64,000 bases of DNA, taken from positions 68,985,925-69,049,924 of the forward strand of contig OZ024823.1 in the NCBI GenBank assembly GCA_964016985.1, in the 5' to 3' direction. Source of the DNA: Anodontia alba (lineage: Eukaryota; Mollusca; Bivalvia; Lucinida; Lucinidae). This document shows, piece after piece, positions 57,025 to 64,000 of this stretch (positions are counted from its first letter, which is position 1; each line of letters opens with the position of its first letter). Under the pieces are notes generated by a model. It did not search any database. It was not told the origin of the DNA and worked only from the letters and a program-made list of their open reading frames with translations. The translations under genes and the position numbers were made by a program.

Positions 57025-57749
57025 TTTTGTTGTTGTTTGTTTTTCAAAAAAAATATGGCTGAACATTTTATTAGCAACAAATATTTTTAGAATGTCATCT
57101 GCTACAATTTAGAATGGCGCTTTAAGGGTTAATTTAATGAACATACAGTAATTCAAAGAGGAGTCAATTTTATCCTGTTATAAAAACAACAAAAATGATC
57201 TGCATATTTCCTTTACTGTAGCCTAGCCAACATATTCTACAGATACAATTCTTTTTCAGGGCTTCATGAACTGTGTTGTGGTTTAACAATATTTCAGACA
57301 GGATTGCATGACAAGGTTTGATGGGCACACTACCCAAGTGCCAAAAATAGGCAGTATTTGTAAAACTTGTATACTTTGCAGTGAAGTACAGAGATTTCTG
57401 TTATATTCACAATGATGATGATACCAGTGACTAGTGAATTATTTCAATATTAGAACTGATTCTATAGACTGCTTCCTTTTATTGCATTTTATTTGGTGTT
57501 CTTGACTCACAAAAAGGGCATTGACCAACTGAAGTTATACAAGCTTCCTTTTAATAAAATCTGGTATATAGAAACCAATGCTACAACTTCAGAAAGGTAT
57601 AGAAAAATGTCTTGCTATGAAAATTTTAGTTTCACTTGTTAGAATGGTAATATCCCCTAAATGCTTAATTTTTTCTGCATTATAATCCATGCTGTAAGTG
57701 TACGATTCACCAAGTAAAATATCACAAAAAGCATAGCTCCAGATAAGAA
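57025..57749. other. Unique intron DNA
   Basis: AT-rich, with no gene, repeat array or RNA gene recognised. Confidence 0.5.
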
Positions 57750-57872
57750 GGGGTAAATACCTTTCTTGTTTCTCCATCAAAACATGTTGTGAGGACTCAT
57801 TAGATGCATATCAGAGAAGTGCTTCTAATGAGTACAAACAAAATATGTTTTCATGGTGAAATAAGAAAAACA
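57750..57872. repeat. Fragment related to the pogo-like MITE
   Basis: ACTCATTAGA (57795-57804) pairs with TCTAATGAGT (57824-57833). The flanking AACATGTTGTGAGG and CATGGTGAAATAAG resemble the interior of the MITE at 48507-48881 and sequence at 60690-60730. No complete ends are present. It directly abuts the exon-derived minisatellite. Confidence 0.5.
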
Positions 57873-59281
57873 TCCAATTCTTCTCAACTGGGGATTCTAC
57901 CATATACTTCTCCTACCTTCCTATTGTTTAGCACTGGGTATTTTGCATATATTTCATCTACTTTCTCATTCTTGACAACTGGGGATTCTACCATATACTT
58001 CCCCTATCTTCCCATTCTTGACCACAGAGGATTCAACAAAATTCTTAACCTACCTTCCATTTGTTAACCACAGAGGATTCAACAAAATACTTCACCTACC
58101 TTCCCATTCTTGACCACAGAGGATTCAACAAAATACTTCACCTATCTTCCCATTCTTGACCACAGAGGATTCAACAAAATACTTCACCTATCTTCCCATT
58201 CTTGACCACAGAGGATTCAACAAAATACTTCACCTATCTTCCAATTCTTGACCACAGAGGATTCAACAAAATACTTCTCCTACCTTCCCATTCTTGACCA
58301 CAGAGGATTCAACAAAATACTTCATCTATCTTCCCATTCTTGACCACAGAGGATTCAACAAAATACTTTACCTATCTTCCCATTCTTGACCACAGAGGAT
58401 TCAACAAAATACTTCACCTATCTTCCCATTCTTGACCACAGAGAATTCAACAAAATACTTCACCTATCTTCCCATTCTTGACCACAGAGGATTCAACAAA
58501 ATACTTCACCTACCTTCCCATTCTTGACCACAGAGGATTCAACAAAATACTTCACCCACAGTCCCATTCTTGACCACAGAGGATTCAACAAAATACTTCA
58601 CTTATCTTCCCATTCTTGACCACAGAGGATTCAACAAAATACTTCACTTATCTTCCAATTCTTGACCACAGAGGATTCAACAAAATACTTAACCTACCTT
58701 CCCATTCTTGACCACAGAGGATTCAACAAAACACTTCACCTATCTTCCCATTCTTGACCACAAAGGATTCAACAAAATACTTCACCTATCTTCCCATTCT
58801 TGACCACAGAGGATTCAACAAAATATTTCACCTATCTTCCCATTCTTGACCACAAAGGATTCAACAAAATACTTCACCTATCTTCCCATTCTTTGCCACT
58901 GTGGATTCTACCATATACTTCCCCTTCCCATTCTAGATTCAACAAAATACTTCACCTGCCTTCCCATTCATTGCCACTGGGGATTCTACCTTAATACTTC
59001 CCCTACCTTCCCATTCTTTCCCACTGAGGATTCAACCATATACTTCATCTAACTTCCCATTGTTCGCAACTGGGGATTCTACCATATACTTCATCTACCT
59101 TCCCATTCTTCACCACTGGGGATTCTACTGTATACTACATCCACCTCCTCATTCTTGACCACTGGGATCCTACCATTTACTTCACCTACCTTTCCGTTCT
59201 TTAACACCAAGGATTCTACTATATACTGCACATACCTTTCCATTTTTGACCACTGGGTATTCTACAATATACATCACCTAC
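57873..59281 (-). repeat. 46-bp minisatellite built from an exon end and its splice donor
   Basis: About 30 tandem units. On the minus strand a unit reads GAATCCTCTGTGGTCAAGAA, TGGGAAG, then GTAGGTGAAGTATTTTGTT. The B3GAT3 exon at 59282 ends GAATCTCCAGTAATAAAGAA, CGGGAAG and its intron starts GTAGGTGATGTATATTGTA. So each unit copies about 27 bases of exon plus the donor and the first intron bases, starting directly at the real donor. Units near both edges are diverse; the middle (about 58010-58890) is homogeneous. About a dozen units keep GT at the donor position, while about fifteen, mostly central, read AT. Confidence 0.92.
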
Positions 59282-59368
59282 CTTCCCGTTCTTTATTACT
59301 GGAGATTCATATCTCAGGTATCCAACCAGACCAACAGGCCATACAGACACCTTCTTTGTAGACCGCAT
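59282..59368 (-). CDS. B3GAT3: B3GAT3-like glucuronosyltransferase I, internal exon
   Basis: This 87-bp phase-0 exon encodes 29 residues: [20 protein letters not shown] then ESPVIKNGK. The [17 protein letters not shown] segment is a signature of GT43 glucuronosyltransferases and lies in the acceptor-binding half of the catalytic domain, after the DDD motif (which must be on an exon outside the part I can identify). The minus-strand acceptor is AAATTTTCAG and the donor is AAG|GTAGGT. Its last residue joins directly to the first residue of the exon at 22031-22237 with no missing or extra codons relative to the family. The initial ATG codon is an internal Met, not a start. The donor has seeded the minisatellite immediately downstream in the intron. 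Confidence 0.92.
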
Positions 59369-59468
59369 CTGAAAATTTGGATTACACTTTAGTCAGATGC
59401 CTTCACACTGCAGATAACAGTCATATCCAGATAAATATGTTTCTTATTTCAAAGAAAAGATTCAATCT
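59369..59468. other. Upstream intron of B3GAT3
   Basis: Intron next to the acceptor of the 59282-59368 exon. Nothing else recognised. Confidence 0.6.
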
Positions 59469-59698
59469 GATTGTGTTAGGTTTAACGACATGTCAACCCT
59501 TGTGAGTCATTTTGTGTTGTTTCCCAGAGAAAGGGAGAAAAGAGATAGTAGAGATAGTAGAAGAGATGAAAGAGAGGGACAGGGAAGAGGAATAGGAATG
59601 AAAGAGAAGAAATAAAAACATTGCCCCTCGACCCATACCTGCTATAAGGATTGCAGGCCTTGCCCAACTGTAAGCCAATATCAGTTGGACGCCCCGTA
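59469..59698 (-). mobile_element. SINE-like insertion, second copy
   Basis: About 230 bp homologous to 43660-43905: TTGTGTTAGGTTTAACGACA, CCCAGAGAAAGGGAGAAAAG, the purine-rich centre and CTGTAAGCCAATATCAGTTG. Same orientation as the first copy. A long target duplication is not obvious here. Confidence 0.75.
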
Positions 59699-59854
59699 AG
59701 ATACACGACACCTTCGCACCACCTGACCATCCCCTTCAAAGAAAACATATTGTGCTACTCAACAGAAGCACACCGGTGAGTATCCACAACATATTACTGT
59801 TTTGTGGATTTTGACTGATTGAACTGTTTAACAGCCCTGTCAACAATACTTCAG

Positions 59855-60160
59855 TCTTGTTTGTGTTGAGGTTTTACTGCCCAGTCAACCCAATGGGGTC
59901 ATGTCGAGCGCGGTCAGTTTACCTAACCACACGTTTACTGGACAGGTTTAGTCCTCTAAGCAGTTAACCAGTATTGTGCACATTCTTTTGTCAGAAACTG
60001 ACAACTGCCCTTCTTGAATCAGCGGAAGGGAGAGAATGACCGTAGAAAATATTTCATGATCAATCTCCACCAAAGAATGTTGCCAACCTCAACAGGGGTT
60101 GAACCCGCAACCTCCTGGTCTCCAGTCGGACGCGCATCCAACTGAGCCACCGAGGCTGGC
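59855..60160 (-). mobile_element. tRNA-headed SINE, full length
   Basis: On the minus strand it begins with a tRNA-like head GCCTCGGTGGCTCAGTTGGA (A box) with B box GGGTTCAACCCC about 45 bases on. It then passes the body shared with 1032-1243 and ends CCCAGTAAAACCTCAACACA-type sequence. It is flanked by ACAATACTTCAG (59843-59854) and ACAATACTTGAG (60161-60172), an imperfect 12-bp target duplication. The central and 3' layout resembles mollusc SINEs with a conserved domain near the tail. Confidence 0.85.
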
Positions 60161-60172
60161 ACAATACTTGAG

Positions 60173-61455
60173 TTATGTTTAGCCATCTTCCAAAGAGTAG
60201 ATGAAAGAAAAGATGAATGGAAAAACTGACAGAAAGACCCCAGCCTCATGCACTTGCTTAAATGAGGCAAAACCTTCCAGCCAAAAGCCAATAACGGCAC
60301 TACTCTCCAGAAGTTTCAGCAGGAGGGTGCACCAACAAGCCACCTTTAAGTTTAATGGAGAAATAAGAAACATTATACTTTTGATTGAAAAAAAAAAGGC
60401 ATCTTTGCTAGAGTTCTGATTATGTATCACGCAAGCTTATGCGTACACATTTGTGCAGTCTGCAATTTATACACACAACAGATTCAGAGGGTGTATGGGC
60501 AAAGCTAGTTCAACATTTATATATGAATGACCAAGATATTTTACCACATCTAATCACAATGCTAGATCCCCCATCATTTGACATTAAAAAGTGTTGTAAC
60601 TCTATAAAAAAAAAAAAAAAAAAAAAAATACACTGACATAGCTCCAGCTTAGACGAGGCATATCCAGATTAATATCTTTCTGATTTCTCCATGAAAACAT
60701 ATGTTGTGGTACTCATTAGAAGCACTTTTGTGAACCAATACTTTTTGCAAGAAAAAAGCATATTATCTGGAATGAAGAAATCTGCCCATTGAGGCCAATT
60801 GCATGTTGTAAACTTTCAATCAAACATCTTTAAAAGAGAGTGACAATTTGATAATTATTCTATTTTATTAACCCTTTTAGGCATCAATCACAGCAGCAAC
60901 AGACAACATTCTTAAATATATTTTCAAAGAAAATAAGGCTTGAATTCTGCAGATATTTTCATTAGAAAAATAAAACAAAAATTTATATGTATTTGGGAAT
61001 GTTGTCTGCAACAATTTTGAATGGACTTTAAGGGTTATTTCTGTTTCCTATACCAGTGTTATGTTAGGGTTATTTCACAACATGATGGAACAAAAGATTT
61101 TAGGTGATGAAGCTAGTAAGCTGCCATTCACAAATGGCCCATTAGCATATGCTGTATGACAGCTCAAGTATGAGAGATGTGATGCAGATGTCCTATTTAT
61201 AGTTCAAAAATTTATATGTCAGGCTAGTTTAATTATGGAAAAAAAAAACATCCTTATTCACTATCTAATTTTTGCAAGCAGATTATTTTTCCCTGATTTG
61301 AATTGTTGCTAAAATTGGAAAAGGAATAACTGACAGAAGATAATATTCCCTCCACAGCTGTGTATTGTAACCAGTAGTAAATACACCTGCATAAACAGTG
61401 TTCATGGTTTTTCATAGGATACCTATACCACTCTATGGGCAAAATCAGCAGACAA
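60173..61455. other. Intron DNA without genes
   Basis: No exon recognised. An A run of about 24 lies at 60604-60628. 60690-60730 resembles the interior of the pogo-like MITE (GAAAACATATGTTGTGG, ACTCATTAGAAGCAC). I looked here for the preceding B3GAT3 exon with the DDD motif and did not see it. Confidence 0.5.
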
Positions 61456-63138
61456 CAAGGCAGTCTGAAGGACAGCTATATCCCCCGCCTCAGAATGACA
61501 ATAGAGCAGCCTCAAAATTCAAGGCTCAAACTGGTGGCCTTCAATTGTGACCTTGACTTTGAATCTGCATTGCTGAGTTATGGGTTCTGCACATCATCTC
61601 ACTAAGGCGAACATTTGACCCAAATTTAATAAATATCTTTCAAAGGGATCAGGAGATATGGAGTGAACATGAAATTCAAGGCTCAAAATCGTGACCTTTA
61701 ACTGTGACCTTGACCTTGAGTCAGCATGCTTGAGTTATGGGTTCTGCACATCGCCTCACTAAGGCAAACATTTGACCAAAGTTTCATGAAAATCTTTCAA
61801 AGGGTTCAGGAGATATGGAGCGAACAAGAAAGAGATGGATGACCTTCAATTGTGACCTTGACCTTGAGTCTGCATCATTGAGTTATAGGTTCTACACATC
61901 ATTTCACTAAGGCAAACATTTGACCCAAATTTAACAAGGCAGTCTGAATGGCAATGGAGCGGCCTCAAAATTCAAGGCTCAAACTGGTGACCTTCAATTG
62001 TGACCTTGACCTTGAGTCAGCATAGCTGAGTTATGGGTTCTGCACATCATCTCACTGAGGCAAACATTTGACCAATGTTTAAAGAAAATCCTTCCAGGGG
62101 TAAAAGAGATATGGAGCCGACACCAAATTCAAGGCTCAAACTCGTGACCTTCAGCTGTGACCTTGACCTTGTCCGCAGGGCTGAGTTATGGGTTCTGCAC
62201 ATTGTCCCACTGAGGTGAACATTTGACCAAAGTTTAGAGAAAATCCTCCCAGGGGTAAAGGAGATACAGAGCGGACACAAAATTCAAGGCTCAAACCTTG
62301 AACTGTGATCTTGTGAGTCTACATGGTTGAGCTAAGGGTTCTGCACATCATTTCACTGAGGCAAACATTTGACCAAAATTAAAAGAAAATCCTTCCAGGG
62401 GTAAAGGAGATATCGAGTGGACACGAAATTCAGGGCTCAAACTCGCAACCTTGAACTGTGACCTTGTCCTTGAGTCCCCATGGCTGAGTTATGGGTTCTG
62501 CACATTGTTCCACAAGTGAACATTTGACCAAAGTTTAGAGAAAATCCTCCCAGGGGTAAAGGAGATACAGAGTGGACACGAAATTCAAGACTCAAACCCA
62601 TGACCTTGAACTGTGACGTTGACCTTGAGTTGGCATGGTTGAGTTATTGATTCTGCACATCGTCTCACTAAGGTGAACATTTGACCAAAGTTTAAAGAAA
62701 ATCCTTCCACTGGTATAGGAGATACAGAGCGGACACAAAATTCAAAACTCAAACCTGTGACCTTGAACTGTGACCTTGACCTTGTGTCGGCATGGTTGAA
62801 TTATGAGTTCTGCGCATCATCTCACTGAGGAAAACATATGACCAAAGTTTAAAGAAAATCCTTCCAGGGGTATAGGAGATATGGAGCGAACACAAAATTC
62901 AAGGCTCAAACCCAGACCTTGACCTGTGACCTTGACCTTGAATTAGCATGGTTGACACGAGTTCTGCACATCGACTCACTGAGGCAAACATTTGACCAAA
63001 GTTTAATGAAAATCTTTCAAAGGGTTCAGGAGATATGGAGCGGACAAGAAAGTGTTACGGAAGGACAAATGGACAGACGGACAGACGAAGGCCATTTCTA
63101 TAATCCCCCATCTGCTTTGCTTTGCAGTGGGGGATTAA
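61456..63138 (+). mobile_element. HINE family iii, ~155-bp core
   Basis: Head CAAGGCAGTCTGAAGGACAG followed by CTATATCCCCCGCCTCAG. About ten core units contain TGTGACCTTGACCTTGAGTC, GAGTTATGGGTTCTGCACAT, GGCAAACATTTGACCAAAGT and GATATGGAGCGGACAC. The end has GGACAGACGGACAGACGAAG and a hairpin AATCCCCCATCTGC with GCAGTGGGGGATT (63102-63136), then AA. A second head-like CAAGGCAGTCTGAATGGCAA lies inside at 61935, so this copy also has two 5' motifs and one 3' end. Confidence 0.75.
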
Positions 63139-64000
63139 CAAACTGATGATATCTGTCTTATTTTGAAATTTTTACACAGCATGCTAAGTATTGAAATTGC
63201 TAGATGCCTGGTGCTTGACATTCTATTCAATTTTGCCTCCAAATTGATGCTTCAATACGTATTTTCTAAAAAAAAAAACAAGTGCTCCACCAAGCGGGGC
63301 ATTATACGCCCGTGGCAAGTAATAAAATGTAGCACATAAACACATAAACTGGCACCTGTATAATTCAGTGCTCTAGATATAAACTGTAAGTGGAATTACA
63401 AAACAAAAATTTAAAAAAATTTCACTGGGGCATAGCTCTGCTGATATTTGGTGAACTGTAACCTAAGGGTCCAAGCTGGCCCAGAAATTAAGGGAGAAGT
63501 GACTTCTCCCTCCTGAGAAAATAGGGAGAAGTTTGATGTATCTAGGGAGAATTGCTTTCGAACGAAGGACACACGACAGAAGCATGGCTGTATTATGAGC
63601 TCATATGAGCCTTTGGCTGATTTGTTTTTCCTGTACTTCAATATCGGACCAAACAATAACAAAACAAAAATAAACAACCAACAAAAAAAAAAAAAAAAAA
63701 AAATGCTGCAAGAAATTTTTTTGTAAACCTTTAACTTGTTTTATACTGATTTTATTTTTGTTCTTCAAGAGAGCCAAGGCAGAAGAGTATTAAAAAAAAA
63801 AATCCAAAAAGAATTATGTTTATAAGTTTTGATATTAGTCAAGCTTCTTAATTCTGTATCATTTAATAAATGTATTTATAAAGATTTAATAATGGCAACA
63901 TTTCCTTGCAAATCTAATATAAAAAGATGTTAAAAAAAATAAAAATAAATAACTTACCCATATGGCCATAACATGTTATTTGCAAAAAATATATCTACTA
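63139..64000. other. Unique AT-rich DNA at the window end
   Basis: No gene. At 63260-63310 CAAGTGCTCCACCAAGCGGG-type sequence may be the head of a further repeat. A runs occur near 63685 and 63791. Confidence 0.45.

Noticed and set aside
57873..59281. CRISPR-like array
   Set aside because: The units are contiguous 46-bp tandem copies with no unique spacers, and they derive from an exon/donor junction in a eukaryotic gene.
60179..60430. Possible exon with frames open on both strands
   Set aside because: No family motif, no convincing splice sites, and the two opposite frames cannot be told apart.

Overview
This window looks like animal nuclear DNA, most likely from a bivalve mollusc. The argument rests on two spliced, in-frame exons of a metazoan glycosyltransferase, on tRNA-derived SINEs, and on several families of Helentron/pearl-like repeats of the kind described from bivalves. 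I cannot name the species. There is no bacterial-type gene organisation: nearly all long open frames are accidents of AT-rich or tandem-repeat DNA.

The only host gene I can support lies on the minus strand. Its exons are at 59282-59368 and 22031-22237, and they encode consecutive parts of a B3GAT3-like glucuronosyltransferase I (family GT43), which finishes the linker tetrasaccharide of proteoglycans. Both exons are phase 0 with good splice sites, so the 37 kb between them is one intron. Upstream and downstream exons were not found in the window.

Layout. 1-21775 (next intron or 3' flank): a GATATC-rich minisatellite, SINE pieces, and a bracketed 16 kb AT-rich mosaic made of long diverged direct repeats full of stem-loops. 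The mosaic holds three large tandem-core elements and (AT)n tracts. 22238-59281 (the 37 kb intron): a nest of mobile DNA. It includes a miniature LTR element (TRIM) whose LTRs carry a tRNA-like promoter (25317-25849), a satellite array bounded by terminal inverted repeats (26021-28870) with a nearly intact mariner inside it, and tandem-core 'HINE' elements. It also holds an L1/Tx1-like LINE (48254-53673) split by a pogo-type MITE and by a HINE, a five-unit telomeric-repeat insertion, a dead Tc1-like element, and a 46-bp minisatellite (57873-59281). That minisatellite is built from copies of the end of the B3GAT3 exon plus its splice donor. 59369-64000: SINEs, unique intron and another tandem-core element.

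The strongest leads are the donor-derived minisatellite beside the B3GAT3 exon, the tRNA-bearing TRIM, the shared plan of four unrelated tandem-core families, composite elements with two 5' ends and one 3' end, and the stem-loop modules whose stems differ between copies but still pair. Clean empty sites can be read for the mariner, one HINE and the pogo MITE, which gives a relative order of insertion.
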